Origin: Neoceratodus forsteri
Taxonomy: Eukaryota > Chordata > Ceratodontiformes > Ceratodontidae
Direction of reading: 5' to 3'
Length of the DNA: 64,000 bases
Assembly (NCBI GenBank): GCA_016271365.2
Contig: CM028131.1
Span: 170,070,501 to 170,134,500, forward strand
How positions within the stretch are numbered: position 1 is the stretch's first letter; the number at the start of each line of letters is the position of its first letter. Positions 34,113-44,240 of this stretch are shown here, piece by piece. The notes below the pieces were generated by a model. The model saw only the letters and a list, made by a program, of their open reading frames with translations. It was not told where the DNA came from and searched no databases. The position numbers were made by a program, and so were the translations under genes.

Positions 34113-34221
34113 AGAAACACAGAAACATATAATTTTATGGCAGCTAGGGATCTCTTGACCCATCCAGTCTGCCCATTTCTCACTGCCTGCACCATTACCA
34201 CAGACCATGCCTAATCTACAG

Positions 34222-34316
<95 letters not shown>

Positions 34317-34838
34317 CTTCCCTTTTCACTATGATTCCCTTGTGCTTATATCATGTATTTTTGGACTCCACCACTGTTTCTGCCCCACCACCTCTGCTAG
34401 AAGGTTGTTCCAGGCATCCACCACTGTTTCCGTAGAGACATACTTCCTCACATCTCTTCTGAATCTACCCCCCTCCAGCTTCATACCATGTCCCCTTGTT
34501 CTTGAGCACCTTTTTTCTGAAAATACTTCCCTCCTATACCTTGTTTACCCCTCTGAGGTACTTGAGCATTTCTATCATATCCCCCTCTCCCACCTCTGTT
34601 CCAAGGTGTACATATTGAGGTCCTCTAACCTCTCCTTGTAGGGCTTTTAATTCAGACCCTGCACCATATTAGTTGCCTTCCTCTGGACTACCTCCACTCT
34701 GTCTATATCTTTGCAGAGATGTGGTCTCCAGAACTGGACATAGCATTCTAGGTGAGGTCTTAACAGTGATCTATACAGAGGCAACACTTCTTCCCTCTTT
34801 CTCCTGGTGATACCCCTGCCTATGTCCCCAGCATCCCA
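34113..34838 (-). mobile_element. CR1-III: CR1 3' end nested in CR1-II
   Basis: The minus strand reads the CR1 C-terminal region (GWDAGDIGRGITRRKREEV, LRPHLECYVQFWRPH, KPYKERLEDLNMYTL). A 3' UTR with a long AG microsatellite follows, and the CR1 3' terminal region (CAGACTGGATGGGTCAAG). It is 5'-truncated, about 726 bases, and splits CR1-II linker coding sequence cleanly. Confidence 0.87.
34226..34311. repeat. (TC)n microsatellite
   Basis: An uninterrupted CT/TC dinucleotide run of about 43 units inside the CR1-III 3' UTR. Confidence 0.97.
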
Positions 34839-35293
34839 CTATCCCTCCCTTCTGTCTTGTAGCACTGCCATTCCCACTTCATTGCCTTTGCCACCTCCTC
34901 AGAGAACCATAGCAGTCTCTTCCTGCTTTTCCCTGCTCACTTCCTTCCAACAATTACCTAGGCTATACCCTCTTTATTCTTTCCCCATTAAGCATCCACT
35001 CCCCCTCTGCCTCCCCCCCCTTCAAGGCATTCTCTGAGGCAGTTTCCCATTTCATTAAAATCTTCCCTCCTGAATTCCAGGACCCTTGTTTTAGAGTGTT
35101 TTTTCTCCTGTCCTATCCATATGCTATAGCATACAGTACAGTGATCCCTTGTACCCAAGGGACTACCCACTGTGATTTCAGCAATGCTGTGTCTGTTTGT
35201 ATCAGGTCCATCACTGCTCTATCACTAGTGGGTCCAAAAACCAGCTGCCTAAGAAATGTCCCCAGTATGGAGTCGAGCATGGCCATGTCTTTT

Positions 35294-35855
35294 CTTTTTT
35301 ACTTTATCTGTTTCATGCTCCCCCAGACCCCTCAACTGACCACTCCTTTAGGCTGCCTAGGACCCTTCAATCCACCAAGAGAACCCCTCCTCATCATTCT
35401 CATCATCCACCTCTTCTGCCAAGACCTAAGCAGCCTGACAGAGTGCTTCATTTGGGGGCCCCTCCTGTGTAGGGGCAGGAGGGGAGACTGGGCTTCACAC
35501 TAGCTGGGGCAAGGCAGGCTGTGTGGTGGGAGAGAGGGGACCAGCAACCATTATCTGAATGGTCCAGCAGGTGGTGTTTTCTGTGTTCTCCTGCCCCCCT
35601 CCCACAATGCGCTTGCAAGCATGCAGCATCCTGGCAGGTTGCAATGTGATGTGTGGTCCTGCCACAATGGGCAACCAGGAGCTGCTCAAGAGCAATATAG
35701 GCTCACACCCATCCCCCACCCCAGGGAGGCAACCACCCGACAGATGCTCCAAACCCTCCCTGCCAGTCTGCTCCTGCTGTCCCAGGCTCAGGAGCAAACC
35801 CAGGCCACCAGCGTGTCGAGTGATCCCCCATCATTTGGCACTATGGAGCTGGACA
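35294..35855 (-). mobile_element. tRNA-derived SINE family B, copy 2
   Basis: A 562-base minus-strand insertion in the CR1-II endonuclease, flanked by a 12-base duplication GCCATGTCTTTT (35282-35293) / GCCATGCCTTTT (35856-35867). It shares with copy 1 the block GGCAGGGAGGG ... GGAGCATCTG and the B-box-like GGCCTGGGTTTG. It ends on the minus strand with ATAAAGTAAAAAAG. Confidence 0.78.
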
Positions 35856-36344
35856 GCCATGCCTTTTGATGTAGCTGCTGCCAGAATGCCCCACTTTACA
35901 TCTGGATGATTACAGTCTCCACATATTCAAAACCACCCCCTTGTTGGCCATTTTGTTAATGGCTTCCCTCAGGACTCTGTATAAATTCCACCCTGTATCG
36001 GAGGCCTGTGCACCACGCCCATGAGAATAACAGCCCCCCCGACCTTGCCTCTAGGCTGACCCATAGTACCTCCAGCCCTTCATTTCCCCCCATTGTTCAT
36101 GTATCACAGTGGCCCTTATACCCTCCTTCACATATAAAACATCCCCTCCACCTTTCCTCACTGACCTGTCCATTCAGAACATGGTGTACCCTGGGATGGG
36201 CACTTCCCAGCTGTGGTTGCCCATGCACCATGATTCTGTTATGGACATTTTTCTATAGACATGGAATTAGTTCTTGTACTGAACTCAGTCAAAGCAGAAT
36301 CAGCCACAGAATGGAAATCTTGCACCAGACGCAAAACTGGGATC

Positions 36345-36660
36345 TGGAGAAGTGTGAATGCTATTCTGTGTAATCAATCCCAGGTGCACTGGGATACAGA
36401 GTGGGGCAATCATTATTTTTATTAAGCAACATTGGGAGCAGTGGGATCTGGAATGACATGGATGCCAGTTTGTTTAAGCAATCCTATGAGCATGGAGATC
36501 CTGAGTGGATCTGGAGTGGAATGGCTGCAAGTCTGTTTAAGAAATCCCAGGTGCACCTGGGCCCTAAGCAGCATAGCCACTACTTTGTTTAATCATTCCT
36601 GAGTGTTCCAGGGGTTCAGAGCAGTGTGGCTGTTGCCTTGTTAAAGCAACTTTTGGAAAG
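36345..36660. repeat. ~53-bp minisatellite
   Basis: Five or six degenerate units of roughly 51-63 bases, each ending in TTTAAG/TTTAAT-like sequence followed by CAATCC/AAATCC/CATTCC. Units begin near 36372, 36424, 36478, 36541 and 36594. Confidence 0.7.
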
Positions 36661-36667
36661 ATGCATA

Positions 36668-36780
36668 TCTATGTAAAATAGGATGCAGACTCGTGACTCC
36701 CCATTTTGAGGGTTCTACAGGTAGTACTTATTTTACCAGTACCACATTTATGTAGCTTTACCAGAGTACAGAAATCTGTT
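36668..36780. repeat. Partial ~430-bp satellite unit
   Basis: CCAGTACCACATTTATGTAG followed by CTTTACCAGAG and, before it, GGTTCTACAGGTAGTAC. This is the same block order as in the satellite units at 44470-44570 and 53570-53660, though more diverged. Confidence 0.55.
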
Positions 36781-36992
36781 CTCTGGCCCACACCCTCCCC
36801 ACCTCAGTTAAAGCAGAAAAAAGATCTTAATTGGTGAGTGAAGCCCAATCCTGTCAAGGCGTAGACATAAGCAAGAAAGCCTGGACCAAATAGACTCACT
36901 CATCACAATGTTTTCATTGTGATATAGTTATGTTAATTTTCTGTTTTTTATCATAAAGAAAAATATTGTTTTTATACAAGAAACAGTAATAC

Positions 36993-38675
36993 TAGGGCTG
37001 GGCAGACTGTTCCATATGAAATCTGGACCCACGCATCGAACCCTGAATCCATAGAACCGGATAAATACGGACTTCACCACAGAAGTCCAACTCCTGGTTC
37101 ATGGAAAGCAGTTTTTTTTCTGCATGCCTGGCACCCCACAGAGGGGGTAAGGAGGAATGGACAGTGCCAGGCTGAATAAAAAAGACTGAGGAGAGTAATG
37201 GAGCCAAGCCCAAGAGCAGGAGGACGACACATCACAGTCATGTGTGGTGGAGGTCTGAGCGTGGCCTGCAGCTGCTGTGGTCAGTTGGTCGGTGACTCTC
37301 AGTTCAGCTGTCAACCTTGTTCTCGGAGTGGAGATCAACTTAGGTAAATAGTACCTCACAAGCTGCCTGACTCCTGTAACCTATCCTATATGGATTTGGA
37401 ACATATATTGAATACAAGAAAGAGGGGAGAGAATAGTTGTGTACAGGTCCAGCGCAAGGGCAGGCTGGAAAAATAAATTGTTACCTTGTGCCAGAGGAGA
37501 AAGTGACAGAGAGAATATTGAGGGCCAAAGAGAAATGTTACAGTTACATAAATCACAAATAAAGTTTATTCTTGGACTCATTGTGGCTAGTTGTGTGTGT
37601 AGAGGGCGAGGGCAGGCTGGCAAAATAAATCTTTGACTTGTGCCACCATCCAGAGGAGAAAAAGTATGAGAGAGAGACTATTGGGGGCCAAAGAGAAATG
37701 TTACAGTTACAGAAATCACAAATAAAGTTAATTCTTGGTCTCATTGTGGCTGGTTGTATATGGGGCAAGGGCAAGCTGGCAAAATAAATCTCTGACTTGT
37801 GCCACCATCCAGAGGAGAAAGAGAGAGAAAGACTATTGGGGCCAAAGAGAAATGTTATATTTACAGAAATCACAAATAAAGTTTATTCTTGGTCTCATTG
37901 CGGATAATGGTGTACAGGGCAAGGGCAGACTGGAAAAGTAAATCTTTGACTTGTGCCTCCATCCAGAGGAGAAAAAGAGAGAGAGACTATTGAGGGCCAA
38001 AAAAAAATGTTATAGTCACATAAATCACAAATACAGTTTATTCTTGGCCCCAGTGTGGTTGTGTGTGTACGCAAGGCAAGAGCAGGCTGGCAAAATAAAT
38101 CTTTGACTTGTGCATCCATCTAGAGGAAGGAGAGAGAGCGAGAGACAGAGAGAGAGAGAAAGAGAGAGAGAGAGAAAGAGAGGGATACTACAGGGGTCCA
38201 AAGAGAAATTCTACAGCCACAGAAATCACAAATAAAGAAATTAATCTTGGCCTCAGTGTGGCTGTGCAGTGTGTGTACACTGTACAGGCAGGCAGGCTGG
38301 CAAAATAGTGCCTGCATCTGTCTGTCTGTCTGTCTTTCTCTGTCCCCACGTCTCTCTCTCTCTCTCTTTCATAACGCACTCACTTCATGGGCCCAAGCTG
38401 AATATGCCACCAATACAACTCAGTCATGAAGCAGGTAGCAGGTATTACTTTTATTTAGCAGATTTACTGTAATTTTTATACAAATCATGCATTAAATTAT
38501 TTCCCTTTTGCCTCTGTGTTGAATATCACTGACTTTGGACACTTTTATGCATTTTATCACATTTGTTTTCAAATATTTATAAATAATTAGAACTAATCAG
38601 AACAAATTAGAACTCCACCATGTTCTGGTTCTTATTTAATAAGGTTCAGAACTTCACCAAGTTCTCCCAGTCCTA
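36993..38675. mobile_element. hAT-A: hAT-like element carrying a minisatellite
   Basis: The left end reads TAGGGCTGGGCAGACT and the right end, reverse-complemented, TAGGACTGGGAGAACT. The 8 bases outside are AGTAATAC and ATTAACAC, matching at 6 of 8. The length is 1.68 kb and no transposase frame is visible. The centre is a ~157-bp tandem array. The TIR start and 8-bp spacing suggest hAT. Divergence of the flanks leaves some doubt. Confidence 0.55.
37440..38310. repeat. ~157-bp tandem repeat array
   Basis: Five to six units. The anchor AAAATAAATCTTTGACTTGTG or close variants recurs near 37468, 37621, 37780, 37936 and 38093. Each unit also has GGGCCAAAGAGAAATGTTA and AATCACAAATAAAGTTTATT. The last unit has an expanded GAGA run (38128-38185). 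Confidence 0.9.
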
Positions 38676-39671
38676 ATTAACACCAACATTTTAGGGCATC
38701 AGTTCCCCTTCATCAGGGTATCTGTTTAGAATTCAGAAGTCGTAAAGCAATCACCCTCGGCCAGCCAGTGGCATGGAGGGCTTAGACAACTTGCCTTGCC
38801 TCCTGCCATGCCGGTGATCTGCATTCGTGGTACAAGTGGGTCACTGGAGGTCAGCCAGGGAGGGAGATTATCGAGCATCCAGATGACAGCTCTCCTCTCC
38901 TGGGGAGGGAGGAAGGGAAACAGAGACCGGCATTTGGCTAACACCTACCAGTGGCTGGTGTTGGCACGCCAGGTGGCAGAGGCAGAGTAGTCAACCAGCA
39001 TGCTTTCAGCAGAAGTGAGAACAGCTCAGCCATTGCCAACATTGCACGCTCAGGGTTCGACCTTAACATTGTTTTACTAGCCCTGAACCTAGTGCAAATT
39101 GGCCAGGGCTAGTGCAGCTAACCCTCTACTTGTCCGTCTTGACTAGTGCAGGTTTTTCATGGCTGTTAATGAAGCTGAAAAAGTCCCTACTTTAGCAGGT
39201 TGTATTCCTTTTGCTAATCTCCCTCAGTGTTCCAGGTGGCCTGGTGTGATTAGCAGCTCATTAAAAGCTGCAATTATCTGGCAGTTCAAGAGGGGGATCC
39301 AGCAAAAGACTCAATGTGAGTCATTATCACTCAATTGTTAGGACATTCAGCTAGTGTGCATGCTGTGATCAAGGGCAGAGTGCTGTTAAGTAACTAGCTT
39401 CCAGTTTGCTGAACTTGTCTTTGATTTGTCCCACAATATTAAAACCAGTGTGCCTCATTTCCCAACCTTTTGAGTGCCTGTATCCAACACTGCACTGACA
39501 GAATGCTATCATATATACATGGCCTGCCCACTCTATACTTTCTCTGGACACCACTGCAGACAAGGCTGTGAAGTGGCCATCCATAAACCATAGCTACAAT
39601 TACTGACTGGTGTATTTTTTTTTTTTTTTTTTTTAAACCAGGATGGAAATGAGAAAAGGAAAATGTAAAAG

Positions 39672-39742
39672 TATGCAGGATTTGAACTCCATTACCTCTG
39701 GTATGCCATTCAAGCGCTCTAACCATTAAGCTACCAGAGCCC
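39672..39742 (-). repeat. tRNA-like sequence, copy 1
   Basis: The minus strand begins GGGCTCTGGTAGCTTAATGG and ends in AGTTCAAATCCTGC. D-arm (GCTTAATGGTTAGAGC) and T-loop (TTCAAAT) are clear, but the acceptor stem does not close. It is followed on the minus strand by CATTTTCCTTTTCTC and a run of A (T on plus, 39609-39635). Confidence 0.75.
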
Positions 39743-39919
39743 ACTGGATTTTGGCGTCCGAAGAACTTCCTATTTCACAGTCACACATTCCTTTCTCTCT
39801 AGTGTTGCTTAATCTGCAACCAGAAACCAATTTAGAAATTCCACTACTTCTCAGTGCAGTTTAACCCCTGCAAGGTATATAGTTTTTTAAACCAAGGATG
39901 GAAATGAGAAAGGAAAATG

Positions 39920-39992
39920 TGGGCGCACCGGGATTTGAACTCCATACCTCTGGTATGCCATTCCAGCGCTCTAACCATTAAGCTACAGGCCC
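39920..39992 (-). repeat. tRNA-like sequence, copy 2
   Basis: The minus strand starts GGGCCTGTAGCTTAATGG and ends GGTGCGCCCA. The D-arm pairs. A possible anticodon arm, CTGGA ATGGCAT ACCAG, would place GGC at the anticodon with U33 and A37. The T-stem is damaged and one acceptor pair (C5-C68) is mismatched. It is best read as a tRNA-derived repeat unit, not a working tRNA gene. Confidence 0.75.
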
Positions 39993-40310
39993 ACTGGTTA
40001 GGTTGCAGATTAAGCAACACTAGAGAGAAAGGAATGTGTGACTGTGAAATAGGAAGTTCTTCGGACGCGCTGTAACGATAGACCTATATAATGAAACAAG
40101 CGCTAGGCAACTGCTCCCTGGAAATCTGATTCATCCAGTCGCGCCCATTCCTTTCTCGACTAAATCATAATTCATTTCTATACTAACAGGATTAAACTGC
40201 ACTGAAAGTGGTGGAATTTCTAATTGGTTTCTGGTTGCAGATTAAGCAACACTAGAGAGAAAGGAATGTGTGATTGTGAAATAGGAAGTTCTTCGGACGC
40301 TGTAACCAGT

Positions 40311-40375
40311 GGGCCTGTAGCTTAATGGTTAGAGTGCTGAAACGGCGGTCCAGAGTTCAAATCCTGGTGCGCCCA
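40311..40375 (+). repeat. tRNA-like sequence, copy 3, opposite strand
   Basis: The plus strand starts GGGCCTGTAGCTTAATGG and ends CCTGGTGCGCCCA. The D-arm is intact, and the T-arm CCAG(A)G TTCAAAT CCTGG pairs fully apart from one inserted A. The anticodon arm is shortened by about nine bases, so no tRNA can form. It is inverted relative to copies 1 and 2, with matching arms on both sides. Confidence 0.75.
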
Positions 40376-40789
40376 CATTTTCCTTTCTCATTTCCATCCT
40401 TGGTTTAAAAAACTATATACCTTGCAGGGGTTAAACTGCACTGAGAAGTAGTGGAATTTCTGACTGGTGTATGGTTCACAGCTCCTCTTAATGGATCACA
40501 TCAGTCAATGCCATCAATGCAGTACCACCCAGCATGTCATTTCATCCTAAAAACAATGCTTTAGAGCATGTATGGTACAAAGCAAAACCTTAGTAAAATA
40601 TATCATTTGAAAGGTTAAAAAAGGTATTCCTGGTATGCACAGATCATCCTATATAGAAAGAGAGGTAGTACGGCATCATGCCTGTATACTGCTCCCTTTG
40701 ACTGATGAAAGGACGCTGATATGAAAAATCTGTTTTTGTTAGGGCAGAGCATGTTAAATCAATATTTTGTGCCTGCTATATATGAACAG

Positions 40790-41262
40790 ATATATACCCA
40801 AGCTCCGCCCAGCAACCTGGTCCATCCCCCGCTTTGGCACCTCTCGCTTGCACTTACTATTGTCACTGCTACTGTTTACGCATAGTGTTTACCTTGTCCT
40901 AGAGCTAGCCTTGTAATGCCTGTTGTGCTAGGTTACCTTCTTGTCTCCTCAAACTGACTAATTATGTACTCTACCTATTCCGCGTTTTTGAGTTATTTCC
41001 TATGTTATTACCTGTATTCCTCCCGTGTATTTTCACAATTACTGAGCCACCTTTGTAATGCCTGGCTCTCCTATGGACTTTTCCCTATTCTGTAACTGTT
41101 AACTGTATGATGTCTGACTCCGGTAACTCTCCCTGGTCGCACCCATTCTGTAACTGTTGATGTACACTGTATGATACCTGTAACTCTCCCGGGTCGCACC
41201 TGAAAATAGGCACATGGCTGTCTAGTGCGCTTACCCAGTTAACAAAAGCAAATAAATAAATA
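40790..41262 (+). mobile_element. L2-IV: L2-like 3' UTR
   Basis: Non-coding plus-strand sequence ends with CTCCCGGGTCGCACCTGAAA ... CTTACCCAGTTAACAAAAGC and AAATAAATAAATAAAT, the same 3' terminus as L2-VI at 60372. Only the 3' UTR is present. It lies inside hAT-B. Confidence 0.8.
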
Positions 41263-42292
41263 AATGTTTCTTACATGCCAGCCCCCTGTGTTTGTTTAAC
41301 TCTCTCCAAAGAAATCCTAGAACTGCCCCAGGCTCACTTCGCAGTGTAAGAAAACTCCCAGAAGTGCAGTTCTGGTTAATCACAGGGTGGGGGATGAGAG
41401 TATCTTTCTCTGCCTGATTCTGTACATTACCCTGCAGGCCAGGGTGGAACTGTGGTGATGTGCATGATGTTGTTGCCTATTGCGCATGCAGAGCTAGAAC
41501 TGCCTGAACATTTGCTATTATGGTATTCTCTGGTTTGACAGGGAGGGGGGGTGAAGAAAGAGGAAGCAAGGGGCACATGGTAAAAAAACAATGGGGGTAT
41601 ACACTGCGTGTGATTGGACTGCAGTCTTTTTTTTTTTGCTGGGGCAGGAAGCAATGTGGGAGCAGGATAAATATGCAATAATCAGAGTATTTCTTGGCTT
41701 GCATTTTTCCTGTATAACCAATCAAAATTTACCATTATTATTGTGGGCTAGTGCAACCATCTGCAGGCTAGTGCAATTTTTAATCAACTTGTCCGTCTGG
41801 CTAGTGCAAAAAAAAAGTTATGGTTGACCCCTGCACGCTCCTCCTCTAAGGGGGACAAACTGAGGGGAAAAATGTCCCAGGCACATAGGATGAGTGCTGA
41901 CCCCAACAGGCACTGCCCAGATATATGTAGGCATCTCTCCGGATCCTCTCTCTATGAGTTGAGTGATCTCCACCACCCTGCCACAGAGGGTAAGCCATGG
42001 TGGAAGAATGGAGACAGGAAGTCCTGTGAGGTCAGGAGATGGAACAAGGGGGTCCAGCATGAATATAGGTTGACTGGGATGGGGAATAAATAAATCAACA
42101 AACAAAAAGAATAAAGCAAACTTCCTTTTTTCCAAGTGTTTTTCATATTTCGTAGGCAAAGCTTAATCATAACCTCTGATTGTTCAGTTCACAATAAATG
42201 TTTCTCAGCTTTTCTGCCTTGCTGCATAAGCAATCAAGAGAACTGCTGTGTTGTGGTCTCCTCACTCAGCTCCTGGCATCGCACTTCCCAAG

Positions 42293-42616
42293 TAGAGATG
42301 GGTGAAATCCACAAATTTCATTCCACTAAATATTTAACAAAATTAATGCATTTTGTGAAATATTTTGCAGGTGCAAAATGTGAAATTGCGATGACAAAAT
42401 GTAGAATTTCACCAGTGAAATGCAGAATTGTGCCTACAATTGGCATAATTGCACCACTCGCAGGTAAAATTCTACTGTTCGCAAGTGAAATTTCACATTT
42501 TGCTGGCAAAATTCCGCATTTAGCACCAGAAAAATATTTTGTGGAATGACCAATTTTTGCAAAATATTGAATGTACAGAATTTCCCCTGTGAAATTAAAT
42601 TTCAACTCCATGTCTA
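42293..42616. mobile_element. hAT-C: 324-bp hAT-like MITE
   Basis: Perfect 8-base duplications TTCCCAAG at 42285-42292 and 42617-42624 flank inverted ends TAGAGATGGG (left) and TAGACATGGA (right, reverse-complemented). The interior is AT-rich, made of short variants of GCAAAATGTGAAATT on both strands. That explains the overlapping open frames on both strands; they are not genes. Confidence 0.88.
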
Positions 42617-42624
42617 TTCCCAAG

Positions 42625-42874
42625 AGCCTTTACCACATAGGTCTGGTGAAAATAAGCCCCAAACACAAAAGGAGCTCAGGGTATTTTAAAGAGGAAATCA
42701 TTTGTTTCATAATGGAAAAGGCACAGTATTGATTATTTGGCCTATAGTCATTCAGGACAATATGGTGCCATAGGAAAAGTACATATTTTTGGAAACTGCA
42801 CACAATACTGGCTTTAAACATGGATGCAGTAATATTGCCTGCTACCCAAATGTGTTCTAATCATAATTCTCTTT
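42625..42874. repeat. ~430-bp satellite unit, part
   Basis: The sequence runs CTTTACCACATAGGTCTGGT ... GCCTATAGTCATTCAGGACA ... ACACAATACTGGCTTTAAAC ... CTACCCAAATGTGTTCTA, in the same block order as the units at 51640-54560. It is cut at 42874 by an inverted-repeat element. Confidence 0.85.
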
Positions 42875-43466
42875 TATACAATTAGTGTGAGAGTTCCTAC
42901 AGGAAGATAAATCCATTTATCTCACTACCTTAGATTCAGATAAATATTTATCTGGATCTAAGGGACTTCACAATCAAAATGCACTGATCTGCACTTAAGC
43001 AGAATAAAGGGACCCTCAAGATACTGCCGGCACTGCTTTCCATTCAAACTCAACATTCCAATACGGTTTCATTCCCCTGAAAATCAAGTGGTGTAATGAT
43101 GTACAGTATGCATGCTTTCTCATTGTGACTTTATAAAAAAACATAAACACACTCTTTTTTTCTAATGCAATAAAATACCACTCTACATGACCACACATTC
43201 TTGTGACTTCATGCTACATGCTCCCACGCTGGGAAGGTAAAGCAGGTAGTGTGAACAATGACGCAGAGACTGTGTCACCAAATCTGTGAGAGCAAAATAG
43301 ATTAAGGTATATCAGAAGGGTAAACAAATGCTGGTTCATTACTGCAACACAAACTCTGTAGTTGTAATACACCAAATGGAAATTTCTCGTCAGCAACAAA
43401 ACAAATTCAGGGAGCAGCAAAACAATGTATGCCAGCGACTGATGGCTGGACTGCATTGAACCCCCC

Positions 43467-43487
43467 ACACACACACACACACACATA
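43467..43487. repeat. (CA)n microsatellite
   Basis: A short run of CA repeats following CCCCCC. Confidence 0.9.
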
Positions 43488-43790
43488 TGCAAAAACACTG
43501 ATGATTTATGTATCCAGCTACTGATACAATAAGATTTTAAAATGGTGTTCTGGCAAAACGAAAATGTTGTGATCCAGTTATAAAGTCTGCTTACATAGGT
43601 GTAGGTTGCTCAGAATGACCTGCATCTCTTCAAGCAGCACTGGCAAATGGGCATCAACACACAAGTACAAAGACAAAAAAATTGGGATTTGAATTACAGA
43701 TCATATAATGCCCATGAATAATATTTTTGACTCCATGACCTCCTTCCTGAGGCTGTTGGTTAAGTAGGATCTGCAGCTTATCCATTAGGT

Positions 43791-43862
43791 AGGGAAATGG
43801 GCAGACTACTGTAGGTGGGTCAAGTGGTCCTTATCTGCCATCATATTCTATGTTTCTATGTA
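43791..43862 (+). mobile_element. CR1-V: CR1 3' terminal fragment
   Basis: GGGCAGACT ... GTGGTCCTTATCTGCCATCA followed by TATTCTATGTTTCTATG. This is the plus-strand CR1 3' end, also seen at 53440-53507 and, inverted, at 22048-22115. Only the terminal region remains. Confidence 0.8.
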
Positions 43863-44240
43863 AAGGAGCTACAGTATATGCTGCTGACGTCCCAATCAGT
43901 TGCAACTCCCCCCTCCCCCCACACACACAATAGCAATCATGTGGAAGGTGTGAGAACCTATTAAGCAAACAGCATCCCAAATGGCTGTTTGCAGGGAAGC
44001 AGGGTGGTGGGGGAGTGAACGCTGTTGCAATCTCTATGGCAGGCTCTCAGGAGCTGGTCATCACACTGCACCACAGAGAACACTTTGGAGAGCCGTTGCG
44101 AGCCAGCCAGTGGAGGAAACAATAAAAAAGTCCTGAACAAGTAAGAGATATTTTTAAACTTGATGGAAACGACTGGAATGTGTTATATTACTAGAGGTAT
44201 CAGTGTGATAAACCCTCACACTGATTGTATAAACTGGACT

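Larger units (their letters stand above)
32374..36250 (-). mobile_element. CR1-II: decayed CR1 LINE with three insertions
   Basis: On the minus strand this runs from CR1 endonuclease (36240-34840) through linker (34100-33850) to reverse transcriptase (33215-32374). It stops at the block reading CLFVDDTNI (FADD changed to FVDD), where L2-II begins. Two SINEs (33216-33844, 35294-35855) and a CR1 3' end (34113-34838) interrupt it. CR1 coding sequence matches across each gap, for example CYKTEGRD before and KKTAFRRYQT after the CR1-III insertion. Confidence 0.83.
39743..40460. repeat. Inverted array joining the tRNA-like copies
   Basis: A block containing GAAGAACTTCCTATTTCACA ... TTGCTTAATCTGCAACC occurs at about 39763-39825, and in reverse complement at about 39998-40068 and 40228-40300. 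The arm with AACCCCTGCAAGGTATATAG and CCAAGGATGGAAATGAG occurs forward (39864-39909) and inverted (40387-40432). The arrangement is a large imperfect palindrome around 40080-40190. Confidence 0.85.
39052..41831. mobile_element. hAT-B: 2.78-kb hAT-like element
   Basis: TGCACGCTC occurs at 39043-39051 and again at 41832-41840, directly outside inverted ends AGGGTTCGACCTTAAC (left) and AGGGGTCAACCATAAC (right, reverse-complemented). An 8-bp duplication with such ends is the hAT hallmark. Just inside both ends lie copies of CTAGTGCA and the longer CTTGTCCGTC ... CTAGTGCA. No transposase frame is visible. It is inserted in SINE-B copy 3 and carries tRNA-like repeats and an L2 3' end. Confidence 0.85.
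38751..42111 (+). mobile_element. tRNA-derived SINE family B, copy 3, split by hAT-B
   Basis: 38751-39050 carries the tRNA-like head and body shared with copy 1 (CATGCCGGTGATCTGCATTC; GAGCATCCAGATGACAGCTC). After the hAT-B insertion, 41832-42111 carries the remainder, ending in an AT-rich A-tail. Without the hAT-B element the copy is about 580 bases. TAAAGCAA flanks it at 38743-38750 and 42112-42119 as a likely target duplication. Confidence 0.7.
42875..44231. mobile_element. Putative 1.36-kb inverted-repeat DNA element
   Basis: The left end TATACAATTAGTGTGAGAGTT and right end AACCCTCACACTGATTGTATA are inverted repeats of about 20 bases with two differences, flanked by or starting with TA. 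The element interrupts a satellite unit. No transposase frame is visible. A Tc1/mariner-type origin (TA duplication) is possible but unproven. It contains a CR1 tail and a CA microsatellite. Confidence 0.5.

Noticed and set aside
34207..34641. 144-residue plus-strand open frame of Leu/Ser repeats
   Set aside because: It is the translation of the (TC)n microsatellite in the CR1-III 3' UTR.
37440..38310. CRISPR-like array because of regular repeats
   Set aside because: Units are contiguous ~157-bp tandem repeats without distinct spacers, and the DNA is clearly eukaryotic.
39672..40375. Functional tRNA genes
   Set aside because: Each copy has a broken acceptor, T-stem or anticodon arm, and the sequences repeat with long shared flanks. 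They are tRNA-derived repeats.
42136..42623. Overlapping open frames of 137 and 101 residues on opposite strands
   Set aside because: Both come from the repeated AT-rich words of hAT-C and have no coding motif.
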